Below, in pieces: positions 1 through 13,263 of a DNA stretch of 38,185 nucleotides. The notes beneath the pieces were generated by a model that worked only from the letters and a program-made list of their open reading frames with translations, was not told the DNA's origin and ran no database searches. Positions within the stretch are counted from its first letter, which is position 1, and the number at the start of each line of letters is the position of its first letter. A program made the translations under genes and the position numbers. Source of the stretch: Deltaproteobacteria bacterium (GTDB lineage: Bacteria; Myxococcota; JADLHZ01); NCBI GenBank assembly GCA_020848545.1, contig JADLHZ010000051.1, forward strand, positions 1-38,185, written 5' to 3'.

Positions 1-1
1 G

Positions 2-1300
2 CTCGTCGCCATCTGTGTCGAGCGCTCGGCGGAGATGGTCGTCTCACTGCTCGCGATCTTGAAGGCGGGCGGCGCGTACGTGCCGGTCGATCCGAAGTAT
101 CCGCAGGCCCGCATCGCGCACATCCTCGCCGATTCACGCGCGAGCATCGCGGTGACGACCCGGGCGTTGGCGCCGCTGTGCGCGGGGATCGAGGCGAAAG
201 CGTTGGTGACGCTCGATACGCTCGCCAAGGACATCGGCAAAGAAGCGACGTCGCCGCTCGCGACGCGGGTCGATCCGAAGCAGCTCGCGTACATCATTTA
301 TACGTCCGGCTCGACCGGGGGGGCCAAAGGGGTCGCCATCGAGCATCGCAACGCCGTCACGCTCCTCCATTGGGCGCGCGAAGAGTTCAGCGACGAGGAG
401 CTGTCGGGCGTCTTGGCGGCGACGTCGATCTGCTTCGACTTGTCGGTGTTCGAGCTGTTCGTGCCGCTGTCGTGGGGCGGCACGGTGATCGTCGCCGAGA
501 ACGCACTGGCGCTCGGGCAGCTGCCGGCACGCACGAAAGTGAAGCTGGTCAACACGGTGCCGTCGGCGATGACGCAGTTGGAAGCAACGGGCGCGATCCC
601 CGAAAGCGTTTGCGCGATCAACTTGGCGGGCGAGGCGCTGTCGGACCAGTTGGTCCAGAAGCTCTACGGGCATGCGCACATCCGTAAAGTGCGGGACCTC
701 TACGGCCCGAGCGAAGACACGACGTACTCGACCGCGGCGCTCAGAAAGAAGGGCAGCGATTCGGTCGTGACGATCGGGCGCCCCATCGCCAACACGGCGG
801 TGTACCTCTTGAGCCCGGAGTTCGAGCTCGTGCCGCAAGGTGCCAACGGCGAGATCTGCATCGGCGGGCACGGCTTGGCGCGCGGTTATCTGCATCGGCC
901 GGAGCTGACGGCGGAGAAGTTCATCGAGCATCCGGTCTACGGGCGGCTCTATCGCACGGGAGATCTCGGGCGGTGGTTGGCGAGCGGCGAGCTGCAATAC
1001 CTCGGGCGGCGCGACAACCAAGTGAAGGTGCGCGGCTTCCGCATCGAGCTCGGCGAGATCGAAGCGGCGCTGTCAAAGCGGGTCAAAGAAGCCGTGGTCG
1101 TGGTGCACGGCGAGGGCAGCAGTAAACAGCTCGTCGGCTACTACGTCGGCGACGCGACGCCGCAAGCGTTGAAGGATGCGCTGAAGCAAGCGCTGCCCGA
1201 GTACATGGTGCCGGCGATCTTGATGCCGCTCGAAGCGCTGCCGCTGACGCCGAACGGCAAGATTGATCGCAAGGCGTTGCCCGCGCCGGAGGCGAAGAGC
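2..1300 (+). other. A domain 1 (5' partial), Ala-type code
   Basis: This domain activates an amino acid as its adenylate and loads it on the next PCP. The window opens just before core A2 (LKAGGAYVP). Visible cores: A3 YIIYTSGSTGG (290), FDLSVF (434), YGPSEDTTY (701), YRTGDL (950), NGKIDRKAL (1253). Aligning by eye to the GrsA pocket gives D-L-F-N-N-A-L-T-Y-K. I recall this as an alanine code, for example in the microcystin synthetase McyA. It is nearly the same as A domain 7 at about 29011-30310. Confidence 0.85.
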
Positions 1301-4300
1301 GAGAGCGAGTACATCGCGCCGCGCAACGCCGCCGAGGAGCTCGTGGCCGGTGCGTACGCGCAGGTGCTGGGGCTCAAACAACCGGTTGGCGCGCACGACG
1401 ACTTCTTCGCGCTCGGCGGCCACTCGCTCTTGGCGACGCAGCTCGTGTCGCGCTTCACGAAGATCTTCGGCAAGACGGTGCCCCTCAAAACTGTGTTCGA
1501 CGCGCCGCGAGTGAGTGAGCTGACGCTGTGCGTAGAAGCGGCAGAGCGAACGAGCTCGCCGGCGCTCGTGGCGCGACCACGGCCGGAGCGGTTGCCCCTA
1601 TCGTATGCGCAGCAGCGCTTGTTCTTCCTCCACCAATTCGCGCCTGGCAGCGTCGCCTACAACATCACCGAGGCGATACGCGTTCACGGCCCGCTCGACG
1701 TCGAGGCGTTCGAGCGCGCGCTCAACGGCGTCATCGCGCGACACGAGAGCTTACGGACGACGTTTCGCCTGACCGAGGGCAGCGCCGAGCAAGTGGTGCA
1801 CGAGGAGTTGCCGGTCGCGATTGAACACCTAGACGGAGCGTATCAGGAAAAGGCGTTCGATTTTTTGCGCGGGCCGCTCGTGCGCTGTGCGGTGCGACGG
1901 GTTGGGCAAAAGGCTGGGCCAGACGAGCACGAAGTCTATCTCAGCATGCATCACATCGTCAGCGACGACTGGTCAGCGGGAGTCTTTTGGCGCGAGCTGT
2001 CGGCGCTCTATAATAGTGAAAGTTTGCCGCCGCTGTCGGTGCAGTACGCCGACTACACGCTGTGGCAGCGCGAGCACGTCAAGCTCGACGCGCAAGAAGC
2101 GTATTGGAAGCAGAAGTTCTCTGGCGCGCCGGCGGCTTTGGAGTTGCCCACGGATCGGCCGCGCCCGGCGGCGATGAGCCACCGCGGAGCTGTGCATACG
2201 TTCACCATCGAGAAGGTAGGCGAGCTCAATGCATTGAGCCGCACCGAAGGCGTGACGCTGTACATGACGCTGCTCGCGGCGTTCGACGTCTTGCTCGCGC
2301 GCTACAGCGGTCAAGACGACATCGTCGTCGGCACGCCGATCGCCAACCGCCAGTACGAAGCGACCGAGCCGCTCATCGGCTTCTTCGTCAACACGCTGTG
2401 CATGCGCGCCGACGTGAGCGGCAACCCGAGCTTCCGGGCGCTCTTGAAGAACGTGAAAGAGACGGCGCTCGAAGCGTACGCGCATCAAGACCTGCCGTTC
2501 GAGAAGCTCGTCGAGGCGCTCAACCCTGAGCGCAGCACGGCGCGCAGCCCGGTGTTCCAAGTCATCTTCGTGTTGCAGAATGCGCCCGCTGGAGCGGGTG
2601 AATTTTCGCCCGGGCTGACGTTCGAGGCGCTCACCGGCCAAGCCGTTCAGGCGAAGTTCGATTTGACGGTGCAGCTCTGGGAAAAACAGGGCCGGCTCGA
2701 AGGCACGATCGAGTACGCGACGGACCTCTTCGATCGCGAAACGATCGAGCGGATGGTCGGGCACTACCAACAGCTGCTCCGCGCGATCGCGCAGAACCCG
2801 GACAAGAAGATCAGCGCGCTCGAGCTGCTCGGTGAGGCGGAGCGCAAGCAGCTCGCGGTCGTGGCCGAGCGCGATTATCGCAGCGATCAGTCCGTGCATG
2901 CGATGTTCGCGGCTCAGGCGAAGAAGACGCCCGAGGCCGTGGCCGTGGTGTTCGAGGGGCAGACGCTCAGCTATCGTGAGCTCGACGAACGCTCGAGCCA
3001 GCTCGCGAACCATTTGCAGAAACGCGGCGTCGGGCCTGAGACGCTCGTCCCGATCTGCGTCGAGCGTTCGGCCGAGATGGTCGTCGGCTTACTGGGCATT
3101 TTGAAAGCGGGTGGAGCGTACGTGCCGCTCGACCCGAGCTATCCGCGCGATCGGCTCGAGTACATGCTGGCCGATTCGGGCGCCAAGTTGCTCGTGACGA
3201 GCGGCAATGCTGCAGACGGGTTCGTCGCCGAGACGGTCGTGCGGATGGAGGAGATCGGCAACGAAAGCACGACGGCGCCTCGGGTCGAGCTCAGCGCGGA
3301 TGCGCCCGCGTACGTGATCTACACGTCGGGTTCGACCGGCCGGCCGAAGGGCGTCATCGTCACGCATCGCAACGTGGCGCGTCTCTTTCTAGCGACCGAG
3401 CAGTGGTATCACTTCTCGTCACAAGACGTCTGGACGCTGTTTCACTCGTACGCGTTCGACTTCTCGGTCTGGGAGATGTGGGGCGCGCTGCTCTACGGCG
3501 GCCGCTTGGTGGTGGTGCCGTACGTGGTCAGCCGATCACCCGCCGACTTCTTCGCGTTGCTCTGCCGCGAGGGCGTGACGGTGTTGAACCAAACGCCGTC
3601 GGCGTTTCGCCAGTTGATCGAAGTCGCCAAGGGTTCGACGGCGTTGCGGCTAGTGATCTTCGGCGGCGAGGCGCTCGATCTGCGCACCCTGCGGCCATGG
3701 TTCGAGCGCTACGGCGATCAAAAGCCCGAGCTCGTGAACATGTATGGCATCACCGAGACGACCGTGCATGTGACGTATCGGCCGATTCGCTTGGCCGACG
3801 TCGAGCAGAACCTCGGCAGCGTGATCGGTCGAGGCATCGACGATCTCGCGGTGTACGTGCTCGACAAGCACGGCCAGCCGCAACCCGTCGGTATCGTGGG
3901 TGAGCTGTACGTAGGTGGCGCGGGTCTCGCGCGGGGTTATTTGAATCGTCCGGAGCTGACGGCTGAGCGCTTCGCCACGCACCCAACGTACGGCAGGTTG
4001 TACAAGACCGGCGATTTGGCGCGGCGCCTGCGCAACGGCGACCTCGAGTACCTCGGGCGCAACGACAACCAGGTGAAGATCCGTGGCTTCCGCATCGAGC
4101 TCGGAGAGATCGAAGCGGCGCTGCAAAAGCAGATCAAAGAAGCGGTCGTCGTGGTGCACGGCGAGGGGACCAATAAGCAGCTCGTCGGCTACTACGTCGG
4201 CGAAGTGACGCCGCAAGCGTTGCGAGACGCGCTCAAGCAACAGCTGCCCGAGTACATGGTGCCGACGATCTTGATGCGGCTCCCGGCATTGCCGCTGACG

Positions 4301-7300
4301 CCCAACGGCAAGGTGGATCGCAAGGCGCTGCCCGCGCCGGAGGCGACGAGCGGCGGTGAGGCGCCGCGCACCGATCTCGAGAAGCGGATCGCGGCGGTGT
4401 GGTGCAAGGTCTTGAAGCGCGAGAGCGTCGGCGTGTCGGTCAGCTTCTTCGACGTAGGCGGACACTCGTTGCTGCTCCTCGCGCTGCACGGTGAGCTCGA
4501 GGCGCTGCTCGAGAAGAAGATCTCGGTCGTGTCGCTGTTTCAGAACACGACAGTCGAAGCGCAATCCGCCTTTTTCTCCGGCAGCAAGAGCGACGAGCAG
4601 GCGACGCCGAGACGCTTCGGCCCGAAGAAGACGAGCAGCCGGCAGATCGCCATCGTCGGCATGGCCCTGCGCGTGCCGGGCGCGAAGACGCTCGATGAAT
4701 TTTGGAAAAACCTCGTCGAAGGGAAAGTGCCTCTCACTCGGCTCGACGACGCGACGCTGCGCGCAGCGGGCGCCAGCGAGGCAGTGCTACGAGACGAACG
4801 GTTGATCCGCACCTTCGGTGGCGTCGACGGGCTCGACAAGTTCGACGCCGCGCTCTTTGGCATGTCGCCGAGCGAGGCCGCGATCACCGACCCGCAGCAC
4901 CGCCTCCTCCTGCAATGTACTTGGGAGGCGCTCGAAGACGCGGGTTACGTCGATGAACGGCGCGCGGGTCGCGTCGGAGTTTTTGCGTCTGCTGCGATGA
5001 GCTCTTATTGGCTGCAACGGCGCCAACTGCCGAAGTTCGGGGGCGTCGCGGCGCTCGGTGGCAACGGCAGCGAGTTCGTCGCCTCCAAGCTCGCATTTCG
5101 TTTCAACCTCACAGGGTCCGCTGTCAGCGTGCAAACCGCGTGCTCCTCGGGCCTCGTCACGGTTCACTTTGGTTGCGAAGCGCTGCTCGAAGAGCACTGC
5201 GACGTGGCGATCGCCGCCGCAGCCTCGCTGCGGGTCGAGCCGGCCGGTGAGCTCTATGAGCCCGAAGGGATCCTGTCGCCCGATGGGCTTTGCCGGGCCT
5301 TCGACGCGAAGGCGAACGGCACGGGGAGCTCGAGCGGTGTCGCGGTCGTCGTGTTGAAGCGGCTGGAAGACGCGCTTCGCGACGACGATCCGATCCATGC
5401 CGTGATCGACGCTTGCGCGACCAACAACGACGGCCATCGCAAGGACGGCTTCTTCGCACCGAGCCCGGACGGTCAAGCCGAAGTCATTTCGGCGGCTCAG
5501 CAAATGGCCGGCGTGAAGGCGGACGACATCGGCTACGTCGAGGCGCACGGCACCGGAACGTTGCTCGGCGATCCGATCGAGATCGCAGGTTTGTCGAAAG
5601 CGTTTCGCGCGAGCACGCAGCAGACGCAGTTTTGCCCTATCGGATCGGTGAAGAGCAACATCGGCCACACCGACACCGCCGCGGGCCTGGTGAGCTTGAT
5701 CAAGACGGCGTTGACCTTGAAACATGGCGAGATTCCGCCGAGCGTCAATTTCTCGAGCCCGAATCCGCTCATCGACTTTGCGAACAGCCCATTCTTCGTC
5801 AACGATCGGCTGCGGCCGTGGCCGGCGTCGACCAAGCGACGCATCGCGGGCGTGAGCTCATTCGGGCTCGGCGGCACCAACGCTCACGCGATCTTGGAAG
5901 AAGCGCCCGCGCGCGCGCCGGCGAAGCTTGCGATTCGCGCGCCGCAAGTGTTCCCCGTCTCGGCGATGTCGCAGGCCTCGCTCGCTGAGTCGGCGGCGCG
6001 GCTCGCCGATCATCTCGCGGCACACCCGGACGAAGCGCTCGCGGACGTGGCCTATACGCTACAGGTCGGACGGCGGGCGCTGCCGTTGCGCGTGGCGGTC
6101 GTCGCGTCGACGGCGGCCGAAGCGGCCGCGCAGCTCCGCGAACAAGCGAAGACCGTGGCTCTGAAGAGCGATCAACGACACGTCGTGTTCATGTTCCCCG
6201 GCCGTGGCGTGCACCGCGTCGGGATGTTCGGCCGCCTCTACGAGACGGAGAAAGAATTTCGCGCCGTCGTCGACGAGTGCGCAAAGCTGCTCCGGCCTCT
6301 GCTCGGCGTCGACCTGCGCGAGGTGCTCTACGCTGCGGCCGACAAACGCGAATGGGCCGAGAAACAGGGCTACGTGCTCGAGCACGTCGGCGTATTCGTC
6401 GTCGAGTACGCGCTCGCTCGCCTTTGGATGTCGTGGGGCATTCAGCCAAACGCGGTCATCGGCCACAGCCTAGGCGAATTCGCAGCCGCGTGCTTGGCCG
6501 GCGTCTTCACGTTGCCCGACGCGCTCAAAGTGGTGACGCTGCGCGCGCGGATTCACGACGCTCAACCGGCGGGTGTGATGGTCGCGGTCTTGGCGGCGCC
6601 CGAGCAAGTCGAGTCGCTCCTCACGCCTGGCGTGGCCGTCGCGGCGATCAACGCGCGCGATCGCTGCACGGTCGCCGGTTCGCCTGAGGCCGTGGCGGCG
6701 TTCGAAGCGCGGTTGGCTAAAGAGAAGGTGGAGTTTCAACGCGTTCACTTGGCGGGCGCACCGCACACGCCGTTGATGGACGGCGCGCTCGCACCTTTGC
6801 GGGAGGTGCTGGCGAGCGTGAAGTTGCAGGCGCCGCAGATCGAGCTTCGGTCCTGCTACGCCGCCGAGCGAGCCGACTTCACGAGCGCCGAATACTGGGT
6901 GCAGCACTTGCGGCAGACCGTGCGCTTCTCGGCGATGGTCGACGCGGTCGCTCAACGTGGCGCGAATGTTTTCATCGAAGTCGGACCTGGGCACACGCTC
7001 TCGCGCTTGGTCACGCGCCATATCGGCCCGAGCTCGCCGTGCGTCATCGTGACTTCGCAGGAGAGCGACGAGATCGAAGATCAAGCCGCGCTGCTCGGAG
7101 CGCTCGGCAAAGTTTGGTGCGCGGGCATCGAGCCGAATTGGGACGCGCTGCATGGCGAGAAACGACGCCGCGTCAATCTGCCGACCTACGCGTTCGAGCA
7201 GCGCCGCTGCTGGGTGGAGCGCGAGCCTGATCGAGAAAGATCGCGCGTCGACAGACCCGTCGACGAGTGGATCAACGTGCCGCTCTGGCAACCCGCTTCG

Positions 7301-10300
7301 CCGCTGGACGCTGCAACGCAAGCCGTGGGCGAGTGGATCGTCTTTTGCGACGAGGATGGCCCTGGGCGCGAAGTCGCGAGTCGCCTGCGCGCGGCCGGCC
7401 ACGAGACGATACTCGTTCGACCGGGAGCCGAATGCGCCGCGCGCGACGATGGCTCGATGACGATCGATCCGGCGCGCGAGGAGCATTACGACGCCTTGAT
7501 CGAGAAGCTCGGCAAGCGAGGTCAAGCGCTCGGCAACGTGTTGCACCTCTGGGCGCTGCCGCCCGCGGCGCAGGTACGGGACGGACTGCAGCAGCGATGC
7601 CTCGACAGCCTGTTCTTTTTGGGTCGCGCGCTCGACCGAAACGAGATCGAGTCTGCGAGCCTGTTCATCGTCGCGAGCGAGATCTTCAGCGTGCGGCATG
7701 ACGAACATCTCGTCCCCGAAAAGGCATTGGTGCTCGGGCCTGCGCGCGTCATGTCGCAGGAGTACGGCCATGTGTCGTGCCGGCTGATCGATATCGGCGC
7801 TTCCGATGTCGCTGCGTCCGATGTCGACGCGATCGTCGAAGAGGTGACGCGTGGCGACGCGTTGGCCGTCGTTGCTCGCCGCGGCACGCGCCGCTGGGTG
7901 CAATCCTACGCGCCGGTTCGCATGCGCGGCGAAGAATCCGGCCGAACCGTCTTTCGCGAGGGCGGCTGCTGCCTCATCACCGGCGGCCTCGGCCGCATCG
8001 GCCAAGTTTTCGCCGAACATTTGGCGCAGCGCTTCAAGGCGAAGCTGGTGCTCGTCGGGCGCCATGCAAGACCGGAGATCGTGGCGCGCTTGGCCGAGCT
8101 CGGCGGCGAAGCGATGGTCGTGGCGGCCGACGTCGGCAAGCTTGGCGACATGCAGGCAGCCGTGGCGCAAGCGCGCGCACGATTTGGGGCGATCCACGGC
8201 GTCATCCACGCCGCCGGCGTCGTTCCCGACAAAGCGATCTTCGAGCTCACGAAGCAAGAGCTCGACGCGGTGGTCGCCGCGAAGGTCGCGGGCACACGCG
8301 TGCTGGAGCAAATCTTTCGCGAAGACGCGCTCGACTTTCTTCTGCTCTGCTCGTCGACCTCGTCGATCTTGGGCGGCGTGAAGTTCATGCCCTATGCGGC
8401 CGCGAACGCGTTCCTCGATGCGTTTGCGTCGGAGCAGGAGGTTCTGTGTCCTCGGCGCAAGACGATCGCCGTCAACTGGAACGGCTGGCGCTTCGAAGGG
8501 GACGCCGCAGACGGCGAACGGACGCTTTACGACGATTTGATCTCGCCGGCCGAGGGCGTGCTGCTTTTGACGCGAGCACTGCGCCTGGGCGAGCCGCGGG
8601 TCGTCATGAGCACCCAGGATTTCAACGCGCTCGTCGATCGCGTGGCAAAGATGGCCTCGTCCGACGCGCTCGCTCTCGTTGCAAATGCCGACGAGCCCGC
8701 GCAGGCGACGGGCCTTGGCGACGAGATGCAGACGAAGCTCGCGGCCCTGTGGCGGGAAGTTCTAGAGGTAGACAAGGTCGAGCCGACCGACAACTTTCTC
8801 GCGTTGGGTGGCGACTCGCTTGCCGCGCTACGCCTCGTCGCGCGCCTTCGCGATCGCTTCGGCATCGTCATCACGATGCGTCGTTTGATGGCTTTCCCGA
8901 CCTTGGCCGAGATGGCGGCCCTTCTCGAGGGCAGCCAAGATCGCGCCGTGCTTCCGGCGCTCGTGCGGCAGAAGAGACCCGCGCGCCTGCCGCTGTCGTA
9001 CGCACAACAGCGCATGTATTTTCTTTATCGGCTCGATCCGGAGAGTCTCGCGTACAACCAGACCTTCGCGACGAAGATGCGCGGCCCGCTCGACCTCGTT
9101 CGTTTCGAAACTGCTTTGAACGGCGTCATCGCGCGGCACGAGAGCCTGCGTACGACGTTTCGCGAGATCGACGGGGTCGCCGAGCAAGTGGTGCACGACG
9201 CCATGTCCATCGCTCTCGAGCGATCGAGCGAAGCCTACGTCGATCGCCCTTTCGATCTCGAAAAAGATCCGCCGCTACGGTGTCACGTGCGGCGGCTGCG
9301 CGACGATGAGCACGATGTTCGCATCGTCATGCATCACATCGCGACCGACTTGGTGTCCTTCACGACGCTCTGGCGCGATCTTGCGAGTCTCTACGCCGGG
9401 AAGGTGCTGCCGGCCCTGCCGATCCAATACGCCGACTACGCGTTGTGGCAACGCGAGCACGTCAGGCTCGACGCGCAAGAAGCGTATTGGAAGAAGAAGC
9501 TGACCGGCGCCCCCGCCGCGTTGGAGCTCCCGACGGACCAGCCGCGCCCGGCGGTGATGAGCCATCGCGGAGCGGTGCACACGTTCACGATCGAGAAGTC
9601 CGGCGCGCTCGGTGCACTCCATGGGTTGAGCCAGGCCGAGGGCGCCACGCTGTACATGACGCTGCTCGCGGCCTTCGATGTCTTGCTCGCGCGCTACAGC
9701 GGTCAAGACGATATCGTCGTCGCCTCGCCGATCGCGAACCGGCAGTACGAGGCGACCGAGCAGCTCATCGGCTTCTTCGTCAACACGCTCTGCATGCGCG
9801 CCGACTTGAGCGGCAACCCGAGCTTCCGCGCGTTCTTGCGGAAAGTGAAAGAGACGGCGCTCGAGGCATACGCGCATCAAGACCTCCCGTTCGAGAAGCT
9901 GGTCGAGGCGTTGAACCCCGAGCGGAGCACGGCGCGAACCCCTGTGTTTCAGGTGATGTTCACGCTGCAGAATGAGTCGGACGGAAGACGTGAATTTTCG
10001 CCGGGGCTGACGCTCGAGGAGCTCGGCGGACGCGAGGTGCAGGCGAAGTTCGATCTGACGCTCCTCCTCTCGGAGAATGCAGGCCGGCTCGAAGGCGAGA
10101 TCGAGTACGCGACGGACTTGTTCGAACCCGAGACGATCGAGCGGATGGTCGAGCACTTCCAGAAGATGCTCAGCGCGATCGCGAAGAACCCGGACGAGAA
10201 GATCAACGCGCTCGAAATGCTCGGCGATGCCGAAAGGCAGAGGCTGATCGTCGAATGGAATCGTACGCGCAAGGATGACGGCAACGCAGGTCCGGCGGAG

Positions 10301-13263
10301 CTGCTCACGGAGCAAGCGGCCCGGACACCCGACGCCACAGCCCTTGTTTTCGGCGACGTGCGAATGAGCTACCGCGAGCTCGAAGCCAGGAGTAGCCGTC
10401 TGGCCAGCTATCTGCGCTCGCTCGATGTCACGACCGGGAGCGTCGTGGCCGTTTGCCTCCAGCGTTCCCTGGACATGGTGGTGGCGTTACTCGGCGTGGC
10501 CAAGGCCGGCGCGGCGTATCTGCCGCTCGATCCCAGCTACCCGCAGGACCGGATTCAATACATCTTGTCGGACAGCGGGGCTCGCATCGCGTTGGCGAGC
10601 ACCGACACGGCGATGCTCGTTGACGGTTCGCGCGCACGTTGCGTCCGGCTGGACCAGGCCTGGCCCGACATCGATAAACACGGCGCTCAGCCGTTCGCGC
10701 ACGGCGCGAGCGGCGCCGATCTCGCGTACGTCATCTACACCTCCGGCTCGACGGGCAAGCCGAAGGGCGTCGAGGTTTTGCGCCGAGGGTTGGCGAGCTT
10801 CATCGCCTCGATGCGGAACGAGCTCGGCATGGTGCGGGACGACGTCTTGTTGGCTGTGACCACGATCTCGTTCGATATCGCAGGTCTCGAGCTCTACGTT
10901 CCGCTCTCGGTCGGTGCGACCATCGTGCTGGCCGATCAGGCCACGGTACGCGACGGCCCGGCGCTGCTCGCCCTCATGGAAGCTGAAAAGGTCACGGTGA
11001 TGCAAGCAACACCGACGACCTGGCAGATGCTCATCGAGGCGGGCTGGCGCACGCATTCAGAGCGAAGAATGGTGGTCATGTGTGGTGGCGAAGCGCTGCC
11101 TCGAGCCCTCGCCCAAGCGCTGGTGCAACGCTCGACCGCGGCGTGGAACATGTACGGGCCAACCGAGACGACCATCTGGTCGACGATGGATCGTCTCGAC
11201 ACCGGGCCGGTGACGCTCGGCCGACCGATTGCGAACACCGAGCTCTACGTGTTGGACAAAGAGCTGACGCCGGTGCCGATCGGAGTGATCGGCGAGCTGT
11301 ACATCGGCGGCATCGGCGTTGCGCGCGGGTATTTGAACCGGGCCGAGCTCACCGCCGAACGCTTCGTTGCCAACCCGTTCGGGGAAGGCCGCCTGTACAA
11401 GACGGGCGACCTCGTTCGTTATCGGTCCGATGGACGCGTGGAATTTCGCGGCCGCGCCGATACGCAAGTCAAAGTTCGCGGGTTTCGCATCGAGCTCGGG
11501 GAGATCGAAGCCGCGCTGCAAAAGCAGGTCAAAGAAGCGGCAGTCGTGGTGCACGGCGATGGCAGCAAGAAGCAGCTCGTCGGCTACTACGTGGGCGAAG
11601 CGACGCCGCAAGCGTTGAGAGACGCGCTCAAGCAGCAGCTGCCCGAGTACATGGTGCCCGCGATCTTGATGCCGCTCCCCGCGCTGCCGCTGACGCCGAA
11701 CGGCAAGGTGGATCGCAAAGCGCTGCCAGCGCCGGAGGCGAAGAGCGAGAGCGAATACGTCGCGCCGAGAAACGCGATGGAAGAAAGCTTGATGGCGACG
11801 TGGGCCAAAGTCTTACGCCGCGAGCGTGTCGGCGTCCGCGACAACTTCTTCGCGCTCGGCGGCGACTCGATCATGACCATCCAGGTGGTGGCGGAGGCGA
11901 GTCGCAGGGGGGTGCGCCTCAGCGTCAAGCAGATGTTCTCGCACCAGACGATAGAGGCGCTCGCGACGGTGGCGGAGGCGGTGGAGGCCGCGCCGACCGC
12001 TGCGACGGCGCAAGCGGTGACGGGCGTCGTGGCGCTGACGCCGATCCAGAGTTGGTTCTTTGCGCGCAAGCTGGCGCACCCCGAGTACTTCAATCAGCAC
12101 ACGCTGTTCGTGCCCAAGCGACAGGTGGGCGACGCGGAGTTTCGCGACGCGGTAAAGACGCTGGTCGAACGGCACGACGCCTTGCGCCTGCGCTTCGGCA
12201 GCGCTGGGCAAGAAGTGGGAGGAACCTACGACGCCGCGCGCATCGAGCGCGGAGAACTGTCGGAGGTGGGGCGCAAGCTCGCCGCTGGCTTCTCGCTCGA
12301 GCGCGGACAGCTGTTCGTGGCGGCCCTCGTGACCGACGCGACGGGCAAGCAGACGATCTTGATGATCGCGCACCACCTGGTCGTCGATTTGGTGTCATGG
12401 CGCTTCTTGCATGAAGAGCTCGAGCGGCTCTTGTCAGGGCAAGCGCTCGACGCGGCGCCGTATCCGTTCAGCCGCTGGGCCGAGGATCTGGCGAAGGCGC
12501 CGGTGACGGACGCGGACCGAGAATTTTGGCAGAAGCAGCGGCCAAGCTTGGCGCTGCCGATCGAGCGCCATGGAACGAATGACGAGCAAAGCGCTGAGAC
12601 CGTCGAGCTCACACTGACGGAGGCGACGACCCGGACGTTGCAACGCGAGGTCGTCGCGAAAGTGCGCGGCAGGCTCGAGGATGTGCTCTTGACGGCCCTC
12701 GGCCAAGCGCTCTGCCAGTGGGCGTCGGGGAGCGCGGTCAGGGTCGATCTCGAGGGTCACGGTCGCCCCGAGGGCGGCGAGGTCGAGCAGACGGTCGGTT
12801 GGTTCACGACCATCATGCCGATCACCGTGGAGCGGGAGCGTGATCCGATGGTGGCGCTGAAGGCTACCAAAGAGATGTTGCGAAGAGTTGCGGCGCACGA
12901 GCTCGCCTATATGCTGTTACGGCAGCGTGACGAAGCGCCCTACGCCGCGAGCGAGGTGCTGTTCAATTATCTTGGACGAATCGATTTTGACACCTTGAAC
13001 ATCCCAGATACGCATCCGGACAACGATCGCGGCCATGCGCTTCACGTGAGCGCGGTGCTACGGGGTGAGGCGCTTACGCTTGTAGTCGACTACAGTCTGG
13101 AACAATTCGATCGCCCCACGATCGAGAACCTCATCGCGCGCTATTCGGCCTGCCTCGATGAGCTCGCGGCGGCCCTGAAGGCGAGCGGCGCCGGGGCGAC
13201 CCCGTCGGACTTCGCCGCGGTGGAGCTCGACCAAGCAGCGATCGATGAGTTCATGAGGCAGTC

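Larger units (their letters stand above)
4640..8940 (+). repeat. PKS module repeat, copy 1
   Basis: The KS-AT-KR-ACP block is present three times in the window. Copies 1 and 2 match along their full length in protein order and in long DNA stretches. The copies are dispersed, not tandem. Confidence 0.85.

Noticed and set aside
7268-7960. A DH domain between AT and KR
   Set aside because: No HxxxGxxxxP motif is seen in the linker; the stretch fits the structural half of the KR. The same holds for modules 2 and 3.
7777-9309. A 510-codon + strand frame overlapping the KR-ACP region of gene 1
   Set aside because: Its translation is Arg-rich low-complexity sequence, while the gene 1 frame carries all KR, ACP and C motifs across the same bases.
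12026-13185. Reading the last domain of gene 1 as another C domain
   Set aside because: It has E-specific motifs (HHxxxDxxSW with LVSW, EGHGRPE, TVGWFT, FNYLG) and follows an LGGDSI carrier, which mark an E domain.
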